Below are positions 12,005 through 34,718 of a stretch of DNA of 64,000 bases, piece by piece. Positions within the stretch are counted from its first letter, which is position 1. The number at the start of each line of letters is the position of its first letter. The notes under the pieces are model-generated. The model was not told the origin of the DNA. It searched no databases and saw only the letters and a list, made by a program, of their open reading frames with translations. The stretch is from Cristatella mucedo (lineage: Eukaryota > Bryozoa > Phylactolaemata > Cristatellidae), in the NCBI GenBank assembly GCA_009760855.2, contig WPIO01000142.1:207501-271500 (forward strand), given 5' to 3'. The position numbers were made by a program, and so were the translations under genes.

Positions 12005-12178
12005 AGGCAGTCTGATGTAACTGCCTCATTTACATAGCAGCAGAGGAGCCTTATCGGTTATCGCCAATGCTAGCAGAGGGCAATAAAGAACCAACCACTG
12101 TAGGACTCGAACCCACGACCTGAATTATAAATAATGAACAGCAAGCATCTTACCGCGGGGCTAAGAGTGCAGACAGTA
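12005..12178 (-). mobile_element. SINE family 2, copy 2
   Basis: Reverse orientation: GCCTCATTTACATAGCAGCAGA (tail), GGCAATAAAGAACC (body), then GGACTCGAACCCACGACCTG (B box reversed), and TTACCGCGGGGCTAAG (A-box side). Confidence 0.85.
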
Positions 12179-12179
12179 C

Positions 12180-12550
12180 TGACAGCAGCAGCAGCAGTGG
12201 CACAGCAACAGCAGCAGGACAAACAGCAGCAGCAGTGAATTGCCAATTGCGTGCCACATTGTAGCAGGCATACTTTTTAGTGGTTTCCCTCAATCCCCCT
12301 CTGGTAACAAATCCAGCGAAATCCGTTCTAATCAAGAAAAAAACAACCGGATATCGGCAGTTCGAAACTCTAATTTCGAGTGACTATTGTAGTACATGGT
12401 GGTCATAGCACGCCCACCAAATTTCATGCCAAGGCACTCGCAAGTTGCCCAGTTTGCAAGCTGGGGGGGCTCACACTTGCTCAGGCGATGGCCGGTCGCT
12501 GCCTGCTGACCTGCTCACTGCAGCATGGCTACCCTAGCACTCCCTGAGCC
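12180..12550. other. intergenic, no gene seen
   Basis: CAG-rich at 12185-12235, otherwise featureless. Confidence 0.5.
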
Positions 12551-12555
12551 CGAAT

Positions 12556-12832
12556 GTAATGTAATGTATCTCCGTCAGTAACTCCACAAAGTCATAAAGA
12601 CCATGTGGGTGTTACGCAGGAGAGTTTTGTATAGCGCACTCACAGCCTAAGCGGCTTTCGGTACGCATTCGGTAGCCAACAGACTTCGTCTCACGCAACA
12701 AAGAGAAAGTGGGAAGCATAGCAGAGTTAGGAGAGCAGTTGAGGTAGTGAGTAGCATAGAAGTAGCAGTTCAGGACCGCTAAAAAAGATGTGCCATAGTC
12801 GGCAGTTGGAGAGTAGATGTCGCTGCGTAAGA
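12556..12832 (-). mobile_element. LINE-B 3' end
   Basis: Begins with the tail TGTAATGTAATG and is about 97% identical by eye to 62193-62465 (roughly seven differences over 262 bases). The strong match between two truncated copies suggests fairly recent LINE-B activity. Confidence 0.9.
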
Positions 12833-12834
12833 AA

Positions 12835-13690
12835 ATCAGGCCTCGCCTCACCAGCCACGTTGGAAGTACGAGCACAGACAGCATGCTAGCTGCTGAAGAG
12901 CAGGCCACGGCACGCACGCATGTTTGATTGGACTAAAGGCGACGATGCCTCTACCGAAGCGCTATTGAGAACTTGGAGAAGCCGAGACGAAGAAGCTGCT
13001 GCTGTTGCGCCGGCAAAATGGCTCGTCACAAAGAGTGGCGATGGTCCAGACTGGCACTTCATAGCATGCCAGGCGAGGACGTGACTTCTAAGCCAACGGC
13101 TCTCGCCGGCAGATAGCAAGCACCTGGTTCAAGTTTTTCTAAAGCCACGTGCTACACGGTCTGTCTTGCCTCGGTCCTGCTTCAGGCTGGCTTTAGTCTT
13201 TGATGGAAACGTCACCAAGACTAGGAAGGCGGTCCAAGAACGACGGGAAGACCGATCGAAGATAAAGGAGCCGAGAGTGGTTCTACTTCTCGACCAAGAT
13301 ATGGAGGCAAGTCCAATGGAATGACCAATAGCAACCCGTCAAGGTTGCAACCCCTTCTTCATTACTCTGAAATGTGGGTGTAGGAGACACGACCGGCAAA
13401 ATCGTCGATGCATTCCACGAGAGTCCCTGTTTGTGAGACACTACGAGTTCTTCATACAGGACTCAGATCATGAGGCAGCAGGTGACGATGGCAATCTCCG
13501 AAGCATTAAATTAGCCGGAGGTGCACGGTAGAGGGCCATTTCTAACCTCCCTGACGAAAATCAGTTTCCCATGACCACTCTGGTGGTGTTGGTGGGGCAG
13601 CGGGTGGAGCAGAACTAGCGGCGCTAGAGGAAAGCCGGCCAAGAGGCTACCGATCGTGAAAGCGTCCTAAAAGAAAAAAAAAGACCGAAG
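12835..13690. other. intergenic, no gene seen
   Basis: No recognised motif. GC rises toward the CpG-dense block that follows. Confidence 0.5.
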
Positions 13691-13699
13691 CAGAACGGA

Positions 13700-15850
13700 A
13701 GCATGACCGACCGTGTAATCTCGTCTTTTAACGCGAGACCGCTGGCGCCCAGCGCCGACGAACATTCACGCTCGGCGGCGCCGTCGCCGTCGTCGGGCAG
13801 CAGAGCGACACGGAGGAGGAGGGGGCAGGCGGCCGGCCGGCCGCAGAAAAGAGCCTGCTCTGCCGCCGCCGCACTGGAATCGCCAGCAGCGGAGCGAAGC
13901 GGAGCTCGTCGCTCGCTCCGCTCCGCTGCGACTGGGGGAAAGAAGAGCCAGAAGTTCTGCTTGGCAGTCGAGATGTGCAGTGGCAATGTGCAATGCAAAT
14001 CCCCTCGCTCGCTTCTACTCGCTTCGTTGCCGCTGCCGAGCCACCACCAGCTCGGCGCTGCCGCGACCCGCCACCGCTGATACGATCGACGCGAGCGACG
14101 GGAGAAGCGGGGGGGGGGGGCGGGGCGGGTGGGCGCCAAGACGAAATGCGGTGAAATGCTTCTCCGTCAAAATTTTACGACCGCACGCATTTAAACCGTC
14201 GTACAGGAAGTAGCGCGGGCGGCTCTGCCGCCGACGAGGCACCGGTCGAGCACGAAGAAGATTGATTAGGACCGGTAGAGAAAAACGATGCGATACCCGG
14301 GCGTGATCGCTTTTAATGTGAAGCACCGCGACTAAGACGGCGGTCAACACTATGACGCTCCTATTTCAGATTCACTTTACGCAGCGATGTCTACTTCCGC
14401 ATAGTGAGGGAGAGACAAAGTCACCTCCCGTCGACAGGAAGGAACGCGTTAGCGGATCCGAATAGTCGACAGCGCATGGTCCACTCACCATGAGCATGAT
14501 CCCTGAGGGTCCGAAACATCTTTCCAGGCTTTGACTATGGCTTCTCTATTCTTTTTCAGGTCAGCTGCCATGGTACCAAACCGCGAGGACTGCCGGTACG
14601 GGGTAGCGGCGCCGGTCCGTTCACCGGAAGTGACCCACTAAGCGAGTCCCAGTTAACACGCAATAGCGTTTCGTCACGTGACGATAATACCGCACCATAC
14701 CACTCCACCGCCGTTAACGGAGAAGCGGTCCGAGTGTCCGTCCCTATTGCAATCCTCCACGCACCACTTCTCTGGATTATTTTCATATTATGATATCTGA
14801 AAAGCCCAGGTAAGAGCGCGCGCTGCCGAGTGATTATACCCCACTGACGGCACGCTGCGAGAACTTAGTCGCATCGCAGCCGCCCGTCGTATCGTCTTGG
14901 CGCGAAAACGGCCGCCCGCGCGCTCGGCCGCGGCGGCCGGCGGCGCGCCGTCGTGGTTAACGCTCGTGTCTCGCCCCGCCGCGCACGCCACTCTTGCGCC
15001 GAAGCCTGGTGCTACAGCAACGACGTATCGTCCTCGGACGCTGAGCCTTGGACGTTAGTGAAGTCTTTGTGTTGTACGCGTCTGCGCACGCCGACCGACC
15101 GACGGTCGGCCTGCGCAGATGGACCTCGGCTCTACGTGGGCGTTACGTAACATTGAATCGGCGCGCTCGCTCGCTGGCCGATCGATAATAGTTTTCAGCG
15201 GCCTCTTCGTGCCGCTTTCCGCGGGGAATCGAGCTTGCTTTTGTGTCAGGGAAACGAGCGTGTCGCTGGACTGACGTGCCGCAGAAGAGGCGGCGGTAAG
15301 AGGCGGCTGGCAGTGGCGACAGACGGACGTCGAACGCGCTCGTCCGCGTCCTGCACGCAGTTACCGGCCGCGCGCTGTAACTGGCTCGTCGCCCGGTGCG
15401 CAGCCGACTTCGGCGCCGACTTCGCTTGCGTCGCGCTCGTGCGAAGGAAGGGAGCGCGCGCGCGCAGCAGTTTCCAGTCCAGCAGCCAGGCGGTAGCGGC
15501 GGCTAAAGTGCCGGCCGGCTCCGGCGGTCGGGATAGCTAGCGCCCGACTCCTCGCACTCTCGTCTCGCCTTGGTGCGCGGGCGGGCGGTGCGGCGGCGGA
15601 TTCTTCTTTCTGTTTGTAAACACCACCGGTCTTAGTAGTCGCTAGGACAGCTCGACGCGGTCGCTTGCGCGGGGGGGGGCCCCCGAGGGGGAGGACATCA
15701 GTGGAAGGAGGGTTGCATCGCTCCTCCATTGTGTGGCCGGCCAGCCCATTTATGCATGCGCCTGCCCCTCCGCGCTGCCTGCCTGCGCCGCCGTCCCCCC
15801 CCCCCCCCGCCGGCCGTAGGACGCAGGGACAACGCTATTAGATTTACTGC
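13700..15850. promoter_or_regulatory. CpG-dense block, candidate CpG island
   Basis: CpG is visibly frequent throughout (for example 13740-13930, 14880-15100, 15180-15540), with runs of G or C at 14110-14128 and 15668-15682, unlike the flanks. CpG-dense blocks commonly mark promoters in animals with mosaic methylation. The SKI-like gene downstream on the + strand is a possible target, but no transcription start or first exon can be shown. Open frames here on both strands are long because stop codons are rare in GC-rich DNA, and I do not call them as genes. Confidence 0.5.
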
Positions 15851-16845
15851 CGGCCACCGCTGGCTCGGTGCCTAATGAATCGCGCGACTCTCTTCCTATC
15901 CGCTGCCCGGTTCCATGCCCTGCCCGCCCTTGTCTCACTCAGGTCGCCTTGGAGTGCACGTCCACATTCGGAGAAATACCGGTAGCCCTGGCAGCCGGCC
16001 CATGCGGCAGCCATATGGACGGCCTAGCCGGCATGGTGGCTGGCGGCACCGGCCGGCCGGCGACCGGCCGGAAGCGGTGGCTATGCTCGAGCTGTTGTCC
16101 TATTCAGCCGGCGGCTGATCCTCGCCGGAGCAGTCGATATACATTGAACGCGACGCCTGTTCGAAGCGCCCTGCTCAATGCGGCCTTTCAGTCTTTTGTT
16201 TTGTTCGAAAGCCCTTTAGGTCGACCCAGCCAGCTGCCGGTCGTAGAATTACTAAACGGAGCTCATTTCGCTAGCTAGAGCTAGCCGTCCGGGCCCCTTC
16301 CAGGTGACCATCCCAGCATCTTGCAGATGGCAGCTAGTGAGGGTGGAGTTGTGGCTTGGGCAGCTAGCGACGCTGGCTGGCCGCCCTCCTAAGCTTCGCG
16401 AGGTGCTCGCTCGATGCTGCTGCCGAACGGGTAAGTGACAAGCTCTGGAGGCTTGCTTGATTATTTTGAGCACTATTACTCTCGAGCGGTGGTGGCTATT
16501 ATTCTACAGCAGTGGCTGTGGAGTCCATGTTCAGCCACCGACCGGCAGCTCGGTCCTGCCTTCGAAACTTGGGAGCTCCAGAGGCAAGTGGCAGAAGGTT
16601 CCTTCCCTATATCTCGGCTTTCTTCCCAACTGCTTTTTTCTCAATTGCTTGACCATACTATGGAGCAAAGATGCTCACGTCCCCCGCAGGCGGCAGCGCC
16701 CCTCGTGCTGGCTATTCATCGTCTCAGCCGGCCGGCGACGACACCGGCCCGCTGGGCATCATCGATTATTCGAGTTGGCGAGATTTGATTGGGGTCAGGG
16801 GGTATAGGGATTTTGGCCTCTTACAGTGCATGCGGTCGTAACGCC
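15851..16845. other. GC-rich, no gene resolved
   Basis: Frames at 15868-16278 and 16435-16788 (+) lack recognisable motifs. They could be 5' untranslated or chance. Confidence 0.4.
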
Positions 16846-16847
16846 AT

Positions 16848-16941
16848 TGCTCTGCCCCGACTAGTGCTGGTCATCCTTCGAGCAGAGCTGCTGCTGCTCT
16901 GCCCCGACTAGTGCTGGTCATCCTTCGAGCAGAGCTGCTGC
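16848..16941. repeat. 47-bp perfect tandem duplication
   Basis: The unit beginning TGCTCTGCCCCGACTAGTGC occurs twice head to tail with no visible difference, immediately before a TC tract. Confidence 0.95.
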
Positions 16942-16946
16942 TGCTG

Positions 16947-16950
<4 letters not shown>

Positions 16951-17036
<86 letters not shown>
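16951..17036. repeat. (TC)n microsatellite
   Basis: About 85 bases of TC. Confidence 0.97.
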
Positions 17037-17037
<1 letters not shown>

Positions 17038-17690
17038 CCTCGTCGTCCTCCTCCTCATCCTACCCGACTGGCAGCCCCTGTCTCCGGCCTGAAACTATTC
17101 CTAGCCAGAATCTGCAGCTGCTGCCAGAAGTGCTGTCAGAAGACAAGCCAAGCTCGTTGGGCTTTGCTGTCGACTTGTCAGCGGACCAGTGACACCAGCC
17201 GATGTGACTCAAAGGACGATTCTTGCTGCTTCCGGCTGCATGTCGTTGCTTGCTCTGTCGGCCCGATCTGATCGCCACGCCTCCCTCATTAGCTGCAAAC
17301 AAGCTGGGACGTTACTTCCTTTTCGCCAAGGCCATCCAATGTCGAACAGTTCGGCTGCCGAGCCTGTAACGGCTGCCGTGTCTATATCTAAAGGTTATGC
17401 AAATTCGCGCTCAATTTTGGTTGCTGCCTACCCCAAAACAACAAGAGGTGGGGGCTCTGTTTGCTATTTCAATGTGGCAGGCTAGACTGTTGAGAGCGTG
17501 GCTTGAAGAAAATTTTTTGACGTCGTCAGGCTAGCTAACCACGTGCCCCGGTCTCTCGGTAGCTGAGTCTTTGCATGCCAGCAGCACCGGCAGGCCTGGC
17601 CTGTCTGTATCTTGGGGGGTGAGTCGCCCCTTTTGGCCCCCCCCCAGCTGGTACAGACTTAGCTGGGCAGCCGCACATTTTTTTTAGCTG
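17037..17690. other. intergenic, no gene seen
   Basis: No frame with a recognisable motif. Confidence 0.5.
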
Positions 17691-17699
17691 ATTTAACAG

Positions 17700-17852
17700 T
17701 CGCATTTATATATTGCTGCAGAAGAGCCTTGCCGGCTGTCGCCACCGCCTCGAGCTGGCAATAAAGGATCGCCTATCTGCAGGATTCGAACCCACGTCCT
17801 CGGTTGTGACGAGCGAGCATCTGACCTTCTGGGCTATTATGGCCCTAAGCCG
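17700..17852 (-). mobile_element. SINE family 2, copy 3
   Basis: Reverse orientation: CATTTATATATTGCTGCAGA, then AGAGCCTTGCCGGCTGTCGCC, GGCAATAAAGGATCGCC, and GGATTCGAACCCACGTCCTC (B box reversed), with AGCATCTGACCTTCTGGGC on the A-box side. Confidence 0.85.
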
Positions 17853-17854
17853 TC

Positions 17855-18640
17855 GATCTGGCTGCTTTCTCGTGCTCCTCAGACTGGAAGCTCTCTAGTT
17901 CGGTGGGGTGTTAATGGTGTGGGACAACACAGAACGTGCTAGCAGTGCTGTACAGCAGCATAGTTTCCTTTCCCTGGTAGTAAGTGCTAGTTTTTTAATT
18001 GCTTAAAAATTCCTTTTTTCTGTATTTTAATTCCTGTAAAGTGTAAGTGGGTATTTTCTAGTTTTGATTTTACTGTAAATAGCTTCCACGAATCAGCCCC
18101 CCTTTCTTTCACCTCCGAGTAAGCCTTTGTTCCCCTTAAATTCATCTAGATGAGCATCGTAACTGCATCTAGTGATCGTTCAACAGTAAAGGTAGACTGA
18201 GGGGCGTAGCCAGGATTGTCAGGTTGGGGGCCAATGTATTGGTGCAACGTATGCTGACTGACAGCTCCCTGCTCCTTGGGCCTGGGGAAATTTGCCCCGG
18301 GATAAAGGCACTTGCCTCTGTCCATGGGGCAGCAATTGCCCCCTGGCTCCACCTCTGGGTAAACTCATCAAATACTAAAAACTGTTTTATGGATTTTAGA
18401 ATAGTTTGATTGAGTTTGATTTCGATATGACTGACTACTTAAAGAGCATTCTAGACAAGGTAAATCTCAAATTTATCACTGTCCTGGTCACAAAGCTACC
18501 AGAAGTAAGCATAATAGAATAAAAATTGGTTCTCCAGTTCTACAAGTGAGTGGGCGCGAATTGAATTTCAGCCTCACAGTTGGATATTCCATTCAATGGA
18601 GGCCACAGACTAGAGGCCGCACCCTGCGGCTGCAGGTATA
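17855..18640. other. intergenic, AT-richer, no gene seen
   Basis: Nothing recognised. Confidence 0.5.
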
Positions 18641-18647
18641 CCACTTG

Positions 18648-19700
18648 TAATGTATCTCCGCTTGTAACTGCACACAGCCACAAAGACTCAACGAAGGAGA
18701 GTTTTCAATAGTGCACTCAAAGCCGAAGCGGCTTTCGATAATGAGACGGTAGCTAACAGACTCCGCCTCTTGCAACAAAGAGAAAATGAGAATCATAACT
18801 GACTGAGTCCAGAGAGCAGTTGAGTCAGTGAGTAGCGTGGCAGTAGCAGCTCGGGAAGGTTGGAAAGGATGTGCCACAGTCGGCAGCAGGAGCGTAGTGG
18901 GTAGTTGTCATTGCATAAGGACTGTGGAAGTGAGCTCCACGAGATCTTCGGAGCAAAAGCTTCTCTGGCCGACGGTCTTCAAGCAGAGAAATGGAACGGC
19001 TAATTTTTTGTCTACAGAGGCCCTGAGGGCACTAGGAAGCTGAAACTAATGCAGTTCAGCTGTATATGAAGGAGCCAAGCCGTATTTCACTAGCTGCAAT
19101 GGCATAATTGATTTTTCGGTAACCCGGCCAAAATGGAATTGCAATGACCTAGCCGAGACAGCACGAGGGAGCTAGTTCAATTTTTTTGGCAAGCCACTGC
19201 AGTATGCTGACCCTGATCTTAGATAGGGATCTGACGCGATGGCTTGCTGTGGAGACGTCTTCTTAATGAAACATTCAACATATATGCAGTTGACTTGCAT
19301 GCTGATCCTGTGCGTGTCACCCCTAGCCATATTATTCGTGTTATTGATCCTGCTACCACTAAACATTCGACCGTGCTTCCTTTTTAGTAAATGTAAAGCA
19401 TCTAGAAAGAGATTGAGCTTTATCAAATGGTTTTTATTATTACTATTATTGCCAAAAGACACCTTAATTCCGAGGACAGTGCCGGCCGGTCGCACGTCTG
19501 CATCACCTGCATTAAGTAGAGCAGTCTTTTAGGCCAGCCACAGGTTTGGGGTGGCCTTTGAGTAGCGGTTTGGTTTTACCTTTGTTAAGTTTAGGGAAAC
19601 TTGCGGACATCCGGGATCGAGTGTCTACAGGCAAACATTCTGTTTATCAGTTGCTGTAGCAGATGCCAAAGGACGGCTCGGAGGAAATCGCCTCTCAGTT
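18648..19700 (-). mobile_element. LINE-B copy interrupted by LINE-A
   Basis: The 3' end starts at TGTAATGTATCTCCGC. Blocks at 18648-19035, 19205-19270 and 19455-19700 align in order with the larger LINE-B copy at 62193-63200 (shared words include GATAGGGATC, GCATCACCT, CCAGCCACA and CAGTTGCTG). It is more diverged than the 12.6 kb copy. The gap at about 19275-19455 is filled by a LINE-A fragment. Confidence 0.75.
19275..19455 (+). mobile_element. LINE-A 3' fragment nested in LINE-B
   Basis: GTGTCACCCCTAGCCATATT and ATGTAAAGCATCTAGAAAGA, then an ATT run: LINE-A 3' untranslated region. Part of the second hairpin arm is deleted in this copy. Confidence 0.8.
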
Positions 19701-20548
19701 TGCTACTGAGTCAAAAGATGGGTGCAGACAATCCTACTTTCTTCTTACCATTTGTCTTCCTACGAGATTGAGGGCTTTCGTTTTCAAACCAGCTCCTCCC
19801 ACTGAGGTATCACGGGAAGGAAGGTATGTGGTTTGGCTGGGATAATTGTTTTGCCAACCATCGGTCGGGAGTCAGTGTAATGAGCATCCCACAAGCATGA
19901 GCTCTCACGATGATCAAAGCCACTAACCACAATGTCATCAGCCATAGTTTTTAATTAAGCCAGACCCTTCGAAAGGGTCGGTCGTTCAGTTATTCCTTAA
20001 GTATTTACCAAAAAGTGGATCCGTGCCGTGCTCCACTTCTTCCGGTTTCAGCTAAGCGTCTCCTTCCAATCTGGCAGCGTGTACAGCAAATGTGAATGAA
20101 AATGTGGACCACGTTAAATCGCTCCATTTCTTGCACGGTCTGCCAGTACCGTCTGGGTGCTCTGCCAGGGAGGGAGGAGGAAGAGATCGAATTACCAACT
20201 GCAACCATTAGGGTGTGAGAAGTGGATCTTGCAGCCGTTTGCTTGTGAGCACAGTGGATCTGTGCAGCCATTTGTCGGGCACGGCTCCTCCTGTGCCTTG
20301 TCTTGCGTTGGGTGTGGGGATGGGGGGGGGGCCTGTGGCTGGCAGCCGCTGCTCCTTTGTCATGGTGTTTGTTTGCAAAATGGTGGTGACTGACCGCCTT
20401 GAACCCAGCCCCCTTCCCCTTGGTAATGAATGCCTATTGCATCTTTGCGATTGACTGTGTGGCCACGCCTGCCTGCCTGCCGTGGTAGCTGCACACTTGC
20501 CGGTCTGCTGGCTATCCAGCCACATCACTGGCCCTATGTTGTGTGTGT

Positions 20549-31215
<10,667 letters not shown>

Positions 31216-31355
31216 GCAGCTCGGACGCTGGCTGCTGGCAACTGAGGCAGGCTCTCTCGTGGAGCCGCCGAAAGCTGGACGATGGCACGGGACAAAGGAG
31301 CGTACACAGCGTCCCATGTGCTGGTAGACGATTTCCGGTCTTACACGGTGCATAT

Positions 31356-31364
<9 letters not shown>

Positions 31365-31386
<22 letters not shown>

Positions 31387-31388
31387 TC
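31365..31388. repeat. short (TC)n in 3' untranslated region
   Basis: TC dinucleotides downstream of the stop. Confidence 0.9.
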
Positions 31389-31471
31389 CTCACGTTCGTA
31401 AGCAGCATCTTTCACGTTTTTATAAAACGAAAAAAATGCTTCATTTCTGGCACTAAAAACCCCTTTAAAAT

Positions 31472-31477
31472 AATAAA
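31472..31477 (+). terminator. polyadenylation signal AATAAA
   Basis: AATAAA about 257 bases after the stop of the SKI-like gene, in AT-rich sequence. Consistent with the end of its transcript. Confidence 0.5.
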
Positions 31478-31584
31478 AAGAAATTCCCTGCGAATATTTT
31501 CGTTGAATCGATCGCCTCTCGGTTGATGTTCCAAAGCTACAGTGCTACCATCTCTAGTTGTAAGTTTTAACCTTCGAATCACCA

Positions 31585-31729
31585 CGCCTAACCATGTTAT
31601 TCATGTTGTTTATCAAGCATGATATTACTCACCATTCAATCGCGTTTTCCTTTGCAGAAAATGTAAAGTGCCTAGAAAGAAATTGAGTTCTCAGAGGGGG
31701 CTTTATCAAGTGCATTATTATTATTATTA
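31585..31729 (+). mobile_element. LINE-A 3' end
   Basis: Words CCTAACCATGTTATTCATG, GATATTACTCACCATTCAAT and AATGTAAAGTGCCTAGAAAG, then an ATT run, match the 3' end at about 2700-2845. Confidence 0.88.
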
Positions 31730-34050
31730 GGTTCGAGTCGCTCAAGGGTAGTGATCTGGTAAGCATGACCTGTGAAGTGCAGCTCAAGACTGGGTACCCA
31801 TACTGCTTTAGCCTTTGGACAGTTGTTTTTTGAAGCTTGTGACTCGGTCGCCTTTTGTGAACATGGTTCCATAACAGCTGCAGAAGGCAAGGACCACAGG
31901 TAATTGGAAACGATCCCTATACTCAGTAATCAGCTTCATAGCTTGCGGTCAAAGCTTGTTGGCAGCTCTGTGTATAGGAGCAGCCGATGGTCAACGTTTA
32001 TCGGAAATTTCCCGATGTTTTGATTTGTGCACCCCTCTCGCGAATCTCATTAAATTTGCAAAAGGCTAGGGAAAGTAGTTTGAGAAGGTCGTTCTAGTCA
32101 TCCCCGATGGTTGAGAAGGTCACTACTAGTCAGCGACGGCAGAGGGAAACTGATTATCTGTAATGCCCCGGCCGAAAGATCTGTCGGAACTGGTGCTACC
32201 AAATAAATTGCCTCGGCTGCTTTTACCGCTCTGTAGTTTCTCCTCATCCATGCCGGTGCCAAAACAATCATGTCGAGATCCTTCCCTCGGAGATGTTTCG
32301 AGGGATTGTGGCTGCTAAGTAAAAGGCTTAAACCAAATATGGTTGAGTCGTGAAGGATCCGACATACACCAGCTTTCATAATTGTGCTGTACGTGTCTGT
32401 ATCGCATTCCTTCCATATGGAAATAAGACAATTCAGCAGCTCCGGGAGTCACTTGTATCTTTCTTTACTTTGCAGTTGCTTACAAAAATTCTCTGGGCAC
32501 CTGACGTTCAAATCGTTAAGAACACATTTAAAATGCACTTCTTTTTTTACTGCCGATGCATAGGGGCACGAGACTCCCCACAGGATCTTGGTCAAAAATG
32601 ATTTGTCAGATTCGTCTGAGCCTCCCTTTTAAATCTGCTATCAGCTGCTGTCTAATTATAGTGTGTGCTATCGTCCCCAGTGCCATCAAACCACCGGGCC
32701 CTCGAGAGCTTCGCTGAGACGGCTGTGCGGAAGCCTGCCTCTTACTCGGTCTGACCTCTTTCTACTAGAGCTGTTGACCCGCTGAGCTGAGTCAAGTAGA
32801 ATCACTCCCGGAACTACCGGTCGCCACTTGCCGCTCGATGGAAGGACAGACAGATTTTCTCGCTTTAATCAGTAGGATAGACAAGAAGGGTTGAACGGCT
32901 GCAGCCCTGACTTTGGATCGACCGAAGAGGCAAGGTGTAGCTTGGGGTCGGCATGCCTTTGCAGACTTCTGTAGGGTAAGCCGCGAATGTTGTCTCTCGT
33001 CATTAACTCCAAGTCTAATCTGTGCTGGACAGAAGTTTGGAAACGAAATGACTGAGGACGGAAATTAGCCACAAGAAGATCAATTCGGATGTGTCCAATT
33101 TCGAACAACTTCTTTAGGCTTTGAGTTCGCTTTAGAAAAATCTCCCGAGTCGCAACAACTTGGTCGTTGTGAATTACAGAGGGAGATACGATACATTGTA
33201 TGAGATCCGCGAAGCGGGTGACCGAGGCGCTATTTTATATTAGACCTTTTATATTAGACGTATGTTGAAAGTAAATAACGGGCTAGAGCTAACTTCGGCC
33301 AAAAGGGCTTTCATGTGGCTACAGTGAACAAAGCAGTGATGAAACATTTTACGCCGATATCAGCTGTGAAAAATACGTTCAGCAGTAGCAAGCGGTCATG
33401 TCATCCACGACTATCCAAAATCGTGACGTGGAGGAATGAAAATGAGACAATGAAGGTGCGAGATTTAATGGTAAAGGTCTCCTTAAAAACTGGTCATCAC
33501 TAGTCAGCCCTGAGTGCGACTTCTTAGTTACATTTTTTTATTCTTTTCACAGTTAGCACTCTAGCGTATTATGCGAGTCCTTCTTAAGAGTCCTTGGCTT
33601 CCAGACAAGCTTCGTTATCCATTCGGGTACTCCTTTTGTGCCAAACACCAAGATCTTCCCCAGTACGCCTTCTATCCTGCCAATGCAAGAAGACGGTTTA
33701 CTTGCTGTAAATGTGTTCCAGTCCGCCTGCAAGGAGCCCGTTTCAACCAAGCTATCAACGTGCCACCAGCTCGCAAACAATTCTGCTTCCTATTAAGAAA
33801 ACGCTAAAACGGACGTAGGGTTCACTAGTAAGTCATCTCAAGTAAATCAGTCTGTAAGATTCACTAGTCCAGTGAAAGATCACTATCTGTAATCGATTAG
33901 GGGGCGCGAGTGCAGTAATTTATCTTGGTAGTTTCGAGAGACACGCTCTAATAGATCCTATAGTTAATGTACGGCTTACCCACTTATTTATCACGGCGGA
34001 AAAAATGGTGTTCGTTGTAGCGGTACGTAAGGGCTAAATATCGCTAGCTG
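31730..34050. other. no recognised gene; unplaced minus-strand frames
   Basis: Minus frames at 32098-32379, 32869-33108 and 33553-33780 have varied, non-repetitive composition (for example FEIGHIRIDLLVANFRPQSF), which may be remains of a broken element. No motif is recognised and no joint model can be made. Confidence 0.35.
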
Positions 34051-34051
34051 G

Positions 34052-34718
34052 AATAATAATAATAATAATAATAATTCACTTGATAAAGCGCCCTCAGAGA
34101 ACTCAATCTCTCTCTCTAGCCGCTTTACATTTGCTGTAAAGTGAAATGCAATTGAATGGTAAGTAAAATCATGCTTGAGAAACAAACGAGATGAATAATA
34201 TGGTTAGGGGCGACATGCACAGGGTCAGCATGCAAATGTGGTTAGTGGCAGCATGCACAGTGTCAGCACGCATAAGCACATCAAAGACGAATCACAGGGA
34301 CCCACTAAATGCTGTCCTAAATAGGTGTGTTTTTAGGTTCCTTTTAAATGTGGTCAGGTCAGGGGATGTTTTGACGCAGGTCGGGAGGGAGTTCCAGGCT
34401 TTGGGAGCATATGAACTAAATGCACGGTCTCCAAAGGATTTAAGGTTTGTATGAGGTATTTCTAGACTGTTGGATTCCGAGAAGCCGGTGGTACGATGCT
34501 TGGCCTGATGGGGTAGTATATCTGAGAGATAGGCTGGAGCCATAGAATGAAGGGACCTAAAAGTGAGCGACAAAACCTTGAAGTCAATCCGTTGATTGAC
34601 TGGTAGCCAGTGCAGGTCGGCGAGAAGTGGAGTAATGTGGCAACTGCGACGCTCACGACAGACAAGCCTAGCTGCAGAGCTTTGCACAAGCTGCAATCGC
34701 CTGATCGCACATGCTGGT
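34052..34718 (-). mobile_element. LINE-A, 5'-truncated copy
   Basis: The ATT tail at 34052-34075 and hairpin AAGCGCCCTCAGAGAACTC are followed, in reverse, by the same C-terminal coding region as at 2190-2580. On the minus strand it keeps a frame with LVQSSAARLVCRERRSC, then HITPLLADLHWLPVNQRID, then RSLHSMAPAYLSDILP, better preserved than the 1.6 kb copy. Similarity ends near 34718. Confidence 0.88.

Noticed and set aside
13624-14139. 171-codon minus frame and 125-codon plus frame
   Set aside because: Low-complexity frames on both strands of a CpG-dense block, with no motif or splice support.
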